Part shown: positions 45,563 through 58,300 of the stretch, piece after piece
Numbering within the stretch: the stretch's first letter is position 1
Layout: each line of letters opens with the position of its first letter
Source: Pyrenochaeta sp. MPI-SDFR-AT-0127
Taxonomy: Eukaryota > Ascomycota > Dothideomycetes > Pleosporales > Cucurbitariaceae
Direction of reading: 5' to 3'
Length of the DNA stretch: 64,000 bases
Assembly (NCBI GenBank): GCA_020747015.1
Contig: JAGTJM010000010.1
Coordinates: 620,001 to 684,000 of the forward strand
Position numbers and translations under genes: made by a program
The notes under the pieces: generated by a model
Told to the model about the DNA's origin: nothing
Database searches by the model: none
Seen by the model: the letters and a program-made list of their open reading frames with translations, nothing else

Positions 45563-48500
45563 ATGCCACACTCGGAATCGCCGCCCATGGCTCCCGCTAT
45601 TGTCGTTGACAAGGCTGGCGCAGCCCCGGCGCCTTCATACGACGATGTTACGGCCTTTATTACCAGCATCGTCACAGCGAAAACATCGCACTCCTCAGTC
45701 GACGCCGCCTACGCTCTCACCACCGTCCTACAGAACTCGACCGGTTTCCGTGGGCTCAAGGGCTATGGTATAATCGATGAGATCAAGAAGGCAGCGACCA
45801 ACAAGAAGGATGCCGTGCGGAGAGAGGGTGCCATGAATGCGCTTGGCGCCTTTTTTGAGCGATTCCCGCACTCGCAAAAACTCACAGAGGTCATCTTCCT
45901 AGTACAAGAAGAAAACCTTGTGCCACTGGTGCTTGATTCTCTCGCAGACAAGACCGGCTCCGTCAAAGAATCGGCCAGGTATGCGCTTGATGCGCTCTTT
46001 GAAACCCTCAGCGCTGAGGCCAAGGTGTTTGGCCTTCTGCCGGTGCTTACAAAGTATCTGGGTAAGAAGTCTGGGAAATGGCAAGGTGCTGTTGGCGCAT
46101 ACGAACTTATCGGCCGCATGGCCGACAAGGCGAAAATGGGCATGGAGAGCTTCGAGGTAGAGAAGGAGAAGGACGTCCTGCGCGACGCCATGGGTAAGAA
46201 GCTCGAAGGCCTCATTCCCGTTGTCGAGGCCGGTATACACGACCTCAAGTCCGAGGCAAGTGTCCCTTTCCTTCCCCATAGGAGCAAAACTAACTTTGTA
46301 CAGGTCGCCAAGCAAGCACTGAAGACGATGAACAGCCTCACTACGCTCCTACAAAACGACGACATTGCGCCCCGGATACCGGTCCTCGTCAAATCCATCG
46401 AAGACCCCTCCACCCAGAGTCTGCAGAAGGCGATTCACGCCCTGTCGCAGACTACTTTTGTCGCCATTGTTACATCTCCTGTTCTTGCCATGGTTACACC
46501 GCTACTCGAGCGCTCTCTCAACACTCCTTCCACTTCTCAAGAGGTTACTCGTCAGACTCTTGTTGTTGTCGAGAACTTAACAAAGCTCGTTCACGACCCT
46601 ATCGAGGCGCGTGCCTTCCTACCGAAGCTCAGGCCAGGCGTCAAGGCTGTCAAGGATCGCGCTTCTCTTCCAGAGGTCCGCGAAATCGGACAGCGTGCAT
46701 TGGATGTCATTGAGAAAGCTATTGCAGATAAGGATGGCCACGCTGACAGCGGCGCCATTGCTCGCACGCAGCCATCAGATGTAGCAAAGACCATTGAGAA
46801 GCAGATCAACATTGTTGGCAACTTGCTTAACTTTCCTGGCGACGCCGAGATTTGGACGCTGGCCAAGAGCTACATCTCAGAGATGATTGCCGAAGTCGTT
46901 GATCAGCGAGAACTTAAACGAATTCCGCAACTCATTGGTCCTTATCTGCAGCCGTTGATGAATGCTGGAGAGGCTGAGAAGGTGGCAGAAGCTGTACATC
47001 AATTCTACGTCGATGAGGATCACCGCAGATTTGGTCAGCCTATCAAGGAAGACGATGGTGAGGTCGAGATCGTTAATGCCGTCTTCTCCTTGGGTTACGG
47101 TGGCATGTTGCTCCTCTCGCATACCAATCTCCGCCTCTTGAAGGGTCATCGTTATGGTCTGTGTGGCCGCAACGGTGCTGGCAAGTCCACACTCATGCGC
47201 AGTATTGCGGGTGGCAAATTGGAAGGATTCCCGCCTCAAGACGAGGTCAAGACTTGCTTCGTTGAGCACAACCAAGGCGAAGATGCGGAGATCACCATTC
47301 TTGAATACATTGTCCAGGACCCAAGGTTCAAGGACGAGAGCAGAGAGCGTATTAGTGAAGTCTTGGAAGAGGTTGGCTTCACTTCCGGCCCTGAGGGCAG
47401 GCAGTCGGAGAAGGTCGGCTCTTTGTCTGGAGGCTGGAAGATGAAGCTTGCTTTGGCTCGTGCCATGCTTATGCGCGCCGACGTCTTACTTCTAGACGAA
47501 CCTACCAATCACTTGGACGTTGCCAACGTTGCCTGGTTGGAACAGTATCTGCAGAAGCACACTGAGATCACCAGCTTGATCGTTTCTCACGACTCTGGTT
47601 TCCTCGATGCCGTTTGCACAGATATTTACCATTACGAGCAGAAGAAGCTAGTCTGCTACAAGGGCAACCTAGCAGACTTCGTCAGAGTCAAGCCAGAAGC
47701 CAAGAGCTACTACACGCTCTCGTCCTCGCAAGTTCAGTTCAAGTTCCCTCCCCCCGGTATTCTCACTGGTGTCAAGTCGAACACTCGATCTATCTTGCGC
47801 ATGACCAACTGCTCATACACATACCCTGGCGCGTCCAAGCCATCGCTTGTCGATGCTTCCTGCAACTTGTCGCTGTCATCTCGAGTTGCAATTATTGGTG
47901 CCAATGGTGCTGGTAAATCTACGCTCATCAAGATGCTCACTGGTGAGACCATTCCTCAGGAAGGCAAGGTCGAGAAGCACCCTAATTTACGTATTGGATA
48001 CATTAAGCAGCACGCTCTGGAGCACGTCGAGATGCACATGGAAAAGACACCCAATCAATATCTCCAGTGGCGATATGCGAATGGTGACGATCGCGAGGTC
48101 CTCATGAAGCAGACTCGCGTGCTCACCGAAGCTGATAAGGCACAAATGGAGACACCTATTGACCTGGGTGACGGTATGGGACCACGCAGGATCGAGGCAC
48201 TCATTGGTCGCGCGAAGTACAAGAAGACTTTCCAGTATGAAGTTAAGTGGTTGCACATGCTGCCTAAGTTCAATACTCAGATCTCTCGCGAGACGTTACT
48301 CGAAAAGGGTTTCTCAAAGTTGATCCAGGAATTTGACGATCACGAATCGTCGCGTGAGGGCCTCGGTTACCGTGTGCTAGAACCAAAGGTCATCTCCAAG
48401 CATTTTGAGGATTTGGGTATGGATCCTGAAATCGCCAACCACAATGAGATCTCTGGTCTGTCAGGAGGTCAAAAGGTCAAGGTCGTGTTGGGTATGTGTA

Positions 48501-49097
48501 TCCCATTCTCTCCGTCTTCCATCTTTGAAGAATTTCGCTAATGCTTGTCTAGCTGGTGCCATGTGGAACAATCCTCATCTCCTCGTTCTTGACGAGCCCA
48601 CCAATTTCTTGGACCGTGACTCTCTCGGTGGCCTCGCCGTGGCTATCCGTGACTACAAGGGTGGTGTTATCATGATCTCCCATAACGAAGAATTTGTTGG
48701 CGCACTCTGCCCTGAGCAATGGCACGTCGCCGATGGTCGTGTGACACAGAAAGGCTACCTTGCTGTCAACATGGACCGCTTCGAAGACTCCCGACCTGGA
48801 TCGTCGGTTGCTAGCAGCAATGTCAGCAGTGCAGCACCTAGCACGACCGGCACCCCGGTTATGAGTGATGCTGAGGGAGCGCGGGATGACATGAAGTTCC
48901 GAGCAAAGAAGAAGAAGAAGATGACCAAGAAGGAGGTCAAGGAGAGAGAGGTCAGGAGGAGACTGAGATACATTGATTGGCTGAATAGCCCGAAGGTATG
49001 TTTCAGCTTCCGCTCTTATTTTTATGTCGATGGTCAGATGCTAACATTTGTATAGGGCACCCCTCAGCCTCCAAACACTGATGATGAAGCTGAGTAA
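45563..49097 (+). CDS. TEF3: Translation elongation factor 3, ABC-F ATPase
   Basis: Fungus-specific ribosomal ATPase that helps release E-site tRNA during elongation. Exons 45563-46255, 46304-48491, 48553-48995 and 49056-49097, about 1,121 residues. Order: HEAT repeats (from about residue 35), four-helix region, ABC1 with GRNGAGKST near 519 and LSGGWKMKLALARAML, then ABC2 with GANGAGKST near 765. A chromodomain-like insert (KKTFQYEVKWLHML) follows, then SGLSGGQKVKVVLAGAMW and LVLDEPTNFLDRDSLG. The tail is Lys-rich (AKKKKKMTKKEVKE) and ends acidic. The first intron uses a GC donor and is stop-free and in frame. An alternative start is the Met at 45587. About 60 residues longer before ABC1 than yeast. 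Confidence 0.95.
46256..46303 (+). other. GC-AG intron in elongation factor 3
   Basis: A 48-base intron with donor GCAAGT, branch ACTAAC and acceptor TACAG. Its length is a multiple of three and it holds no stop, so an unspliced message would stay in frame with 16 extra residues. Removing it rebuilds DLKSEVAKQALKTMN. Confidence 0.88.
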
Positions 49098-50088
49098 ATA
49101 CATTTACGAATATTGGGCTCGTCGCATGATATCTTAGACTTGCATGGCACGGCGTTTATAGAGGGCATGTCTGCATCACGTTTGGGTGCTAGCTAGATCA
49201 TGAATTTCATTTAGCATTAGTCTACAGATTAAAAGCATTTCCTTAACAATACAATGCCGAATTAGGCTCTTCTCATATATTCCCTAGCTCGATTCGACGA
49301 AAGTGAAGTTGACGTGATCTTGCCATATTGCACGCAAGCCTAAGGGGAAGTAGTGAGATATATTTTAACCCGAATTTACTCACAGATGCTGGTATCAACG
49401 TTTAACGAGAGCCCAAAACGGAACAGATAGGATAATAGCCTTTTATGAAAAAACAACAAGCTTAATAGCGCAGTGAGTTTTGACAACTCGAAATGGGGGA
49501 CCCATGACACTCTCAAGCATTTCAGCTAGCCCCCTGGAAGCTTATGGATATTTGTAATGTTCTTACACGTTCTCACGAATGATCCAATATCTTGCCCTTG
49601 ACACAGGCATGTAGAATGCTGTAAGCTCAGAAAGCATACATTTCATGACCTGTTGGCTCGGTTTGGCAGGTTGTAAGCAACGCTGGAACATCTGTATCCA
49701 GTATCCAGGTCGCTTTCAGCTTCAATCTCTTAGACCATGCAAGACCGCTGAACACAAAAAAGGAAAAAGATAGCACGAGGTTCCTCCTTACATTACTACA
49801 GGGAAGAAGCGCCAGAGGCATCGATCTGAAGTGAACTAGTGGGGGCTTGCGACTAGTCCGAGACCAGCAAAGCCTCGATCTCCAATCTGCGACACCATCG
49901 TCATACTTGCGGGACAAACCCGTGTTAGATTCCCATGAATTTTCTTGGTCACCTGGAGGAAGCGTCCACCATGGCGCGGCTCGGTTGCACGCCCGTCACA
50001 TAGCCCCATCTTCTCTCTTTCTCAACTGTCGTTCTCCTGATTGACGTTTTTCAATTGGCGATCTGGCGAGACTATTACGCTCTTCACG
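49098..50088. other. Intergenic, no gene seen
   Basis: Region between elongation factor 3 and the sugar transporter. The 96-codon minus frame at 49627-49917 has no motif. Confidence 0.55.
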
Positions 50089-51791
50089 ATGTCTGTTGTC
50101 GCTAGACAAGTCCGCCAGGTACGACTCTAAATACACAATCAGTCTACGGCGTATACTAACTTTTGCTCTCTCTTCTGTAGGCGGTCACTGATAAGCAGAC
50201 TAATGTCGTAATATTCTCAGCGACGGCTATCGCGCTCTATGGATATGACCAGGGCATGATGTCTCTCATCAACACGAATTACAACTACCTGCACACCATG
50301 GGAATTAGTGAAGAATCGCCAATTGTTGGAGTTATCGTCGCTGTGTACTATCTTGGCTGTGCTGTTGGCGCCGTCCTGTTCTCGAAGCTCGCAGATGCAT
50401 ATGGCAGGAAGAAAAGTATTTTCTTCAGCCTCGCTTCCGCCAGTCTGGGTAATTTGATCATGTTCGTAGCAGGAATGGGATGGAACAAAGGGGCGTTAGG
50501 CGTCATGTTAACAGGAAGGGTTATTATGGGTCTCGGTGTGGGCGGCATCGACGCGGTTATTCCAACGTATTCATCGGAATTATCGGCGGATGAGGCGCGG
50601 GGTAAAGCTTTGGCGCAAGAATTCCAGAGCAACATCTTCGGTCTTGTGATGGCGTTTGGAATCAATCTAGGTGTAACGATTGCGCTGGGAAAATGGAACG
50701 AGTGGGCATGGAGAATCCCGATCATCGTCATGCAGGTCTACCCCGTCTTGTTGATGGCGTTTGTCGAGAGGTTGCCAGAAAGCCCCCGATGGTTCATCTT
50801 CAATGATCGACAGGATGATGCAAAAGCTGCCTTGAAAGATATATATGGTGAAGACGGAAATGAGCGTTTCGACGAATTGCTGGAACAGCATGAGAAAGAA
50901 AAGGACCAGGCCGTGGGATACTTCGACATGGTGAATCTTTATCATCCACAGTTTCATCCGACGATGGTCACTATTATGTGTCAAATCAACCAAGCACTTA
51001 CGGGATATGGAGCTGTGAGCGTTTATGGCCCACAAATCTTCGGCGTGAGTTTCCCCAAGCAGGTGCACTTTGACAGTCTGCTGATGAAACAATAGTTACT
51101 AGGCTTTCCAGTCCGTACCTCCGAGTATCTAACCCTCGGAAACTATACCTCCTACTTCTTCCTTATGACGCTTGCCTGGCTGCTCATTGACGCGTTGGGG
51201 CGGCGCCATTTGCTGATTCAGGGCTCCATCATGTTATCTTCCTGTTTCGTCCTCCTAGCGATATTCGGTGGCCTAGCCGCGAATGCTTCAGATCTCCACA
51301 TCCCCGTCTATGTGCCTGGCAGTATCGGCACCGTCGTGTTATTCGTCGCAACAGGAGCCTTTGGCATTGGTTGGCTCTCCACGGTCTGGCTGATTCCCAC
51401 AGAGATCTTCCCCACTACGGCGCGCGCCCAAGGCACCGCAATATCCGTCATCATATGGGGCCTCGCTAACTTTGCGATCACATTTCTTACACCCGTGCTA
51501 TTCAATAATCTCGACTACTTCATCTTCCTCGTTTTCGCAGGCACCAACGCGATTGCAGGACTGTGGACTTACATATATTTGCCTGAAACAGGAGGAAGGA
51601 GTTTTGAAGAGAACCAGAACTTTTTCAAGGAGGCCGGAGAGGCAGGGACGTGGAGGGTGAGCAAAGTGGGTAAGGGAGAGTATGCGAAGATGCAGTATCC
51701 GGATCCCAAGGACGCAAATGGAGAAAATATTGATGCGGAACGAGTGCCATTACTCAGGAGACTGGAGGATCAGATCCCAAGTGTCGCATAA
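50089..51791 (+). CDS. MFS sugar transporter
   Basis: Plasma-membrane proton-coupled or facilitative sugar carrier; the sugar is not known. Exons 50089-50118, 50181-51044 and 51096-51791, about 529 residues. Sugar-porter signatures: LADAYGRKKS after TM2, GRVIMGLGVGGIDAVIPTY in TM4, ERLPESPRWFIF after TM6, DALGRRHLLIQG after TM8 and LPETGGRSFEENQ after TM12. About twelve hydrophobic segments are visible. The C-terminus is hydrophilic and ends in DQIPSVA. The second join uses GTGAGT and AATAG, giving QIFGLLGFPVRT. Ten-residue first exon (MSVVARQVRQ). It lies beside a secreted propeller protein, but no shared regulation is visible. Confidence 0.93.
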
Positions 51792-52289
51792 TTTGGATGC
51801 CCATGGGCATGCTAAATATAAGCAGAAACATGCTAGTGGTTACAGCTCAGGAGATCAGAGCATTTGCCTTAGAATGGATATAGATAGAGTTGATATACGC
51901 TTGCAGGACAACCTAAAACGAAGCCTGCAGGCAAAAAGGAAAGATCGTGCTTTAATTTCGTGTCAGATAGGGGTTTTCTGGTAATACTTGTGCCCACATG
52001 TCGCTTTGTCGACTTTAGCCCTTTTGTAGCATCGATATACATCACATAGTACTCCCGGATATTTGCACGCATTTTTGCCCCACCGTCGAATTACGTTCCC
52101 CTGTCCCCCACAATATCCGGCACATTGAGGGCAACCATTACCGACAGCAGTAGATGGAAATCATAACATGCTGGTCTTCGTCATTGATCATTCGCAGCCA
52201 GCAATTGAGTATTTAGAATGATGCCTTCCCACTTACAAAGAGCCCACGGTTCGCACAATCAAACTCATTCATGAGCAATCAGCGTCAAT
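51792..52289. other. Intergenic, no gene seen
   Basis: 498 bases between the transporter stop and the propeller-protein start. Only short frames. Confidence 0.55.
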
Positions 52290-54035
52290 ATGGGAGGCAT
52301 AAAACAATTTCTTTCTTTAGGTCTTTTTGCATCGACGTTATCTATCCTCGCCAGTGCAGCAGCGCCGTCAGACTCCCCGCGTGATGCAGATATTGCTCAA
52401 ACGTCTTACGTGGGTGGTGACCACAACATTGACCTTGAAACAGTGTTTCAATTCAAGCAACTATGGAACGTATCCTTCAACCCAGATGAGAAGGTAGTGC
52501 CCTCTTCGGTCAATTTTATCCTCCAAAGCTAATCGCAGAACAGCACTGGGCAAGACCACTAGTCCACACGCTCTCATCAACCGGCCGCCAGATCATCTTT
52601 ACTGCATCAACTGAGAATCGCGTCCGAACTTTCGATGCAGCGACTGGCGAACTGCTCAATGAGCGACAGATCTTACCGCCATGGCCGATGGAGCGAGCAT
52701 ACTGCACAACTGTTGGCAAAACCTTGGGGATTATGGGGACACCAGTCATCTACGTAGAGCACGAGATTGCCTTCTTCTACGTGAAGTCGTATATTGAGTA
52801 AGTCTACAAACTCAATAGGGATAATGAATAAGACTACTGAAGGGGTTTGCAGGGACTATCGACTACCAGGCGGGGCATATCCACCGCTCAATGCTGTGTA
52901 CTATTTGTATGCAGTGTATTTGGATACACTGCAGGATTTGTACAAATTCCCGCTAATAATTGACGATGTGCCGGCGGATAACGATCCGAGGAAGATGTTC
53001 CTTGGTGGACTGGTGCTGCAAAGGCCATCTCTCCTATTGCTGGGCGATGTGTTGTATGCAGGATTTGGCGGATTGTGTGATGCTTTCAACTACACTGGCT
53101 CGATCGTTGCAGTCAACCTAGCTACACGTAACATATATCGCTGGACTACACAAGCTGGACCCGATTCACTGTACTCGGATGATTGGACACGTTGGCATGG
53201 TGGAGGCGCAGGTGGAATCTGGCAAGCTGGTATGGGATTAGCCTCTGATGGGAAAGATGTATTCTTTACTATCGACAATGGTGGGAGTCCATTAGGCGCA
53301 AACAACTCAACATCGCCCGTCTCTGGGAAAACGCATCTCGATATTCTCTCGGAGACTGTCACCCGCATCACACTAGAAGAAGGGCATGGGAAAGGTGTAC
53401 AACTCGTCGACTGGTTCAGACCTTTCGATTACCAAGCTGACCAGGGTCAGGACATTGGAAGTGGAGGATTCGCAGTCCTGGACGAAATGTTCTCCGTTCC
53501 AGGGGTGAAGCGGCTAGGAGTAACTACGAGCATGAACCTGAAAATGTACATCCATGACATTGATAACCTTGGCGGATACCGCCAGGGCCAAGATGGCTCA
53601 GACGGGGTTCTTCAAATCCTTCGTCTCGATGGCGAAGTGTTTGGTGGTATTGGATCCTACCCCCTCGAAGGAGGCTACATCTATGTAAACCCCGGGAACG
53701 CCGCTCTCTCTGCCTACAAATTTACTCCTACATCCAACACCTCTACACCCTTTACGCTGGCAGGTAAATCCCCCAGTTCAAATCCACATTGGGGTGCTGT
53801 CGGCGTACCCACAGTGACCAGTAATCAAGGTAAACCTGGCAGTGGCATTGTTTGGGTTACAGAGCCAGAGAAAGGACTGTTGGCCTTTAAGGCTGTCCCA
53901 GAGAATGGCACGCTTGTGGAGTTGAAGCTGCCGAAAGTTGAAGGGGCGAATAAGTTTGGGAGGCCGGTGTTTGGGGATGGGAGGGTGTATGTTGTTGATG
54001 GAAAGGGGAGGCTGATAGCTCTAGGCGCGAGGTAG
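52290..54035 (+). CDS. Secreted beta-propeller (quinoprotein-like) protein, unknown function
   Basis: Function not recognised. Exons 52290-52493, 52544-52797 and 52853-54035, about 546 residues. Signal peptide MGGIKQFLSLGLFASTLSIL. Repeated propeller-type strands: QIIFTASTENRVRTFDAATG, VLYAGFGGLCDAFNYTGSIV, GKDVFFTIDNGGSPLG, SGIVWVTEPEKGLLAFKAV and DGRVYVVDGKGRLIALGAR, the last closing the fold like PQQ-type propellers. Several N-glycosylation sites (NYT, NNS, NTS, NGT). I see no PQQ-ligand disulphide of adjacent cysteines, so catalysis is not shown. The second acceptor used is the later of two AG sites (AACAG|CAC), since the first gives an early stop. Likely extracellular or wall-associated. 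Confidence 0.8.
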
Positions 54036-54819
54036 AAGACAAAAGGGAAGTAGGGAGAGGGTAAGTCTGGAGCCAGAGTGGTAGTGTGTCCATTCTCACC
54101 TTGTTAACGCAACTCTAAAGAGTTCGTTCTGACTTGTGTCTATTGTGCTAAACGGTGGACCAAGTCGTGGAGTTAAGAACATTGTTGCCTTCGCCGTTCT
54201 CGCTCTTCGGTCTTCTCACGGACATTTCTCATCTCCGTCGGTGTTAGTCGGCCGAACCTGCAGAGTCTCCGAGCCCCTAACACGTCAGCCCTCCTTTGTC
54301 ATCTTCAGGCAACAGCTTTGCAAGCTCTGCCCGGTTCCAAATTCACACAACCGGATCCGACAATGCTCATACCAGCCGTAGCGGCAAACGCGGAGCACTG
54401 CGTGCACGGACAAACATCGGTGTTGTCGAGGGCCCACCACCGATCGTGTTCATGCACCACGCCCGCTGAAACTAGGCTTATTTGAACGTAGCGCTTGTGG
54501 TGGGCTGATGGGTGCAATGCATGTTGCCTAGGCGTGAGGTGTTGGATGTGAGGGGTATAAAGACCGCGTCGATGTCAGAGTTGGTAGTTGTTTGCTTTCC
54601 GTGTGTACAAAGTTCGCTGACTCGAAAGGCGAGCACTGCTATTCGACGGGCTCTTGTGTAAGCAAGTCTGGACCAACCACAGACGCGGTATTTGTGAGCA
54701 TCAACCTGCGGGCGTACAGACGCCACGAACATATAAGGGAGACGCGAAACCTTGAATTCTCGACAAAGAAGTCCACTCTCCGATCGAGGAACCAAAACGT
54801 TTGCAAACACAGCGCCAAG
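54036..54819. other. Intergenic, no gene seen
   Basis: 784 bases with a TATA-like box near 54556 at its right side. No coding signal. Confidence 0.5.
54555..54562 (+). promoter_or_regulatory. TATA-like box
   Basis: GTATAAAG about 265 bases upstream of the ATG at 54820. It would suit transcription of the doubtful small gene there. Sequence match only. Confidence 0.3.
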
Positions 54820-55089
54820 ATGTCGACACATTGCTTGACAATCTACGATCTCCTCCGTATCACATATACCTATGAGGCTCAGGCTTTGGAGGCGCAAGTC
54901 CGCAGTCGATCAGACTCGATATGCTCAGTAAGACGCCCATTTCCAACACTAGGCAGCCGTTCCATTACTGACTTTCTTCAGACTCCAGAGACATGCTCTC
55001 ACTTACCACCACCATCAACTCCAGCGGCCAACTTCGCAAATCTTGAAACAGACTTTACACAGCGGTTCTGTCGAAAGGGGAGCCAATGA
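54820..55089 (+). CDS. Possible small gene, unknown function
   Basis: Not recognised. Exon 54820-54927 begins MSTHCLTIYDLLRITYTYEA in a fair start context (gccaagATG). A 54-base intron (GTAAGA, TACTGAC branch, TTCTTCAG) leads to exon 54982-55089, about 71 residues in total. Just past the stop another frame reads ELRQIKKENRTLRLEMKG, a strong helix-like run up to a stop near 55358, so the true gene may extend through a further splice or be frameshifted. The intron is convincing; the protein is not. Confidence 0.33.
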   Translation: MSTHCLTIYDLLRITYTYEAQALEAQVRSRSDSICSVRRPFPTLGSRSITDFLQTPETCSHLPPPSTPAANFANLETDFTQRFCRKGSQ

Positions 55090-55358
55090 GTGAACCCCTG
55101 GCTGGGATCGTGATTGTAGAATTACGTCAAATTAAGAAAGAAAATCGCACCTTGAGACTGGAGATGAAGGGCATTCGTCGGAATTCTCATCCAGGAATAC
55201 ACAAGACAGCGCACAAATTGACCCCCACTCATTCAGCTGCAATGCGTCGAGCTCCATGCATGCCACGCATATGGGGGTTTGGGTCGGGCCGATTAGACGT
55301 GGACGATGGTTGGTTGGTCGGAAGACGAACATTGAACGTTAAGCGCTATAGAAAATGA

Positions 55359-58300
55359 AGCGCTTCGACGCGTGTCTCTTGAGCAGGAACTTGTTCGTTC
55401 CCGCAAGTCGATACTGAAAAGTGGGCCTACTGTACTTGGTTGAGATGGTAGAAGGAGGGATAGTGTGGGTGGAGAGTTGGGTCATCCACTTCGCCAAGGC
55501 TTTAAGGAAAGTGGTTGTACTGTATAATTACCTCTGTATGTGTTGTAAAATCATGACATGTTTAGTCTGCATACTCTCTTTAGGCTTTTGTGGTGCATGC
55601 AGCTTACTAAGTCTTCATGGGTTGGGGTCATACCTCACTATGCCTTATGTCTTTAACATTGTGATCTTTATGTAGTCATCCTCTGAAAGCAGGAATGGTC
55701 ACTGTTGGCCTGAAATGGCAGACTACATCGATTGCTCACCACGCCATGCAGTATTGTCAACCCGATAGACATTCCCGATTACATAGAGTTGTGGCAAATT
55801 CAAGCTGTAGCTGGTCGCCATCAGGAGAAGAACATGGTGCCATAGGAATCTACCAAGATGTTCACGTCGATCATTGTAAGGTGAGACGAGTTGTTGTGGA
55901 GGTTTCCAGCAGCGATGCAAGCTGTCAGGCATAACATTCAATCGAAATATCTTAACGTCCCTGTACAAGGTCTTGCGATTCGAGCTCTGCCCGGCGTATA
56001 AGGCTAATAGCAAGGTAGGGGTGCCTGCTCCATAAGGGTCAATCAAGATGTGGACTGTAAGCACACTGTCAACAGAAACGCTTGTGCTTTGTCCTTGGGT
56101 GGCTCGAGCAACTTGGGACCGAGTGCTAATTGATCAGAGATTGAAGGCAGCCCCTGAATAAGTATTGCAAAGTACTGTGCGATGATCTGAAGTTGAGTAG
56201 GGTCATGTTGGGTCATGGCAAAATCGGAATGGGAGGGGTATGGTGCGCGGCGTTCGGCTTCACCTGACGTTCCTCTTGTTGCTTAGGCAAAGTCCCATCA
56301 ACCTATCAGCACCGAAGACCCCTCGTCAAACAACCACAATCAACCGCACCTAGACCAAACCTTGCATGCCCATGCACTTCGAAAGCCTCTTATTTCCAGC
56401 CTCCTCGTACCATGGCGGTACTTGTTCTATCGCCTCAGGCAGCACGACGAGATGTTGGGGTTGTTTATCTGACAAAGAATTGCCTTCACCGCCACCACCA
56501 CCGTGTACGTACCACCGCTTGAACAAAGGCTTATAAAAGATAAAGAATTTGAGAGCCTTTATCGTTTCCCTGTGGTTTTAGTTCGTCGAGCCCACCTTGT
56601 TTGCGGACTTGGTCCGAAAAATGGCAACAGTGATTAAGCTACCCAGCTGGCTTAGGAATGCGTCGGACAATTAGGAATAGAAGCAGTGGTATGAGGTACT
56701 TCGACACGCGGTTGCCTTTTGAATGGACTCATCGCTAATATAAGCCTTCCTTCCCGTCTTCAAACCTACCGATTGATTGGCGCCATGGATAGAAGGGCAC
56801 CGTGAACACCAGTATTCGGTGACCGCATTGCTCGATATGGGCGTAAACAGATAAGTTCTTATCTACAGAAGACACATCTTTAGATATTCAAACCGATATG
56901 AGCATTTCTTTTTGCCACACAACTTCGTTGCCTCTATTGTGTTGGTCGGCTCCGCCATTCCTGCCAGAATGTTAGGCATGTTCGTCCCTTGACCTGCACA
57001 CAGGTAGCTCGGGCAAAAGAAATTGACCGCTTTAGTGAACAGTAGTAGTGTTGTAAGCAGAATCGCCTTCGTTTCGTCTTGCCCATGGTCAGGTCGTATC
57101 GATCATTGTCCGCCTTTCCGTTCGATGCGGACTTTCGTCACACGCTAGGCTCTAATCATTCGCTGGAGCAGCATGCTTTACTATTCAACTGAAAATCTCG
57201 ATACCCGTCGAGTTAACCACACCGTCGACTTAGACACATTAAACCGTGTCGATGACACAACCTTGGCTCGTAGATGGACAAATAGCTGGAAGCGATTATA
57301 GCAACACTATCAAGAGAGAAGATCTTATGCCATGCCACATTGGTGGTAGAAGAGGCGGAAACAATTTTGGAAAGGCTACTCGAGGATCCTTGGGAATCTT
57401 GAGTTCTTCAAATTGGTAAATCCCATGGATAATTAACGTGGGTTTGTAAAGCCTGAGCAAAATATCTCGTAGCGGAAACCGGCTCGGGGTGCTGTGAGCA
57501 ACAATAACCTTTATACCCAGCATTGAGGAGAATTGATCATGCTGTCCAAGTACTCCGGGGTTGCTAGCCTGGGGCCGAAGTGGATACTTAATGGCCATCC
57601 ATCCAGTCAATCTTACAACTGAAAGGGATGGGCCGTCATGACACAGGCTCTCAGTTGTAACCGATCAGGGAAATGAGCTTGGGAATTGGACGTAGCGCAC
57701 GCCTCTCGTCAAGTGGCTCCCATTTATTCTGAAAGGTAAAGTTTCCAGCTTTTTCTCTTTTTGCTCGAATCCTCGAGCATCAAGCCTGAATCAATGCAGA
57801 CCTGGCGATCTAAAAGAGAAATAAAAGGACCAGCCGCTCAGGACAAGTTTACGTGACGTTTTCTCTGTGTCTTGGTAACGATCTAGATGCCGTTGTTGTC
57901 CCATCTTTCTCTCAGTTTCACATAACTGAGTCATGCCAGTGTCGTGAGCCGAAAGGGAATACGACCCTCATTATGGGAGTCTTAGATAGTTGGATGAGTG
58001 GCTTATCGTGGCTAGATCTGTTTCCCGTGCCAGGGTGGGTATCAGATGAAGGCCTTCAGAAATTCGTACTGACAATAAGACTGTAGGGTTCTTGAATGCT
58101 ACACGCACGCTATAAATCTCCGATTTGATATCGGCCTCATCATTGCAGGTTAACTTAAATTAGAAGTCTTCTGGAATAATCCAAATATCCAAAGTCCTTT
58201 GTCACTAAGATGTATCCGTAAGGCAGCCTCCTTACCTCAAGAGCTGACAGAATTCGCATCCTTCTCTTTCATTCGACCATGAAGCTTCTGCATATACTCC

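Noticed and set aside
57755..57790. TTCGAATCC-like element resembling a tRNA B box
   Set aside because: No matching A box at the right distance and no cloverleaf could be folded by eye.
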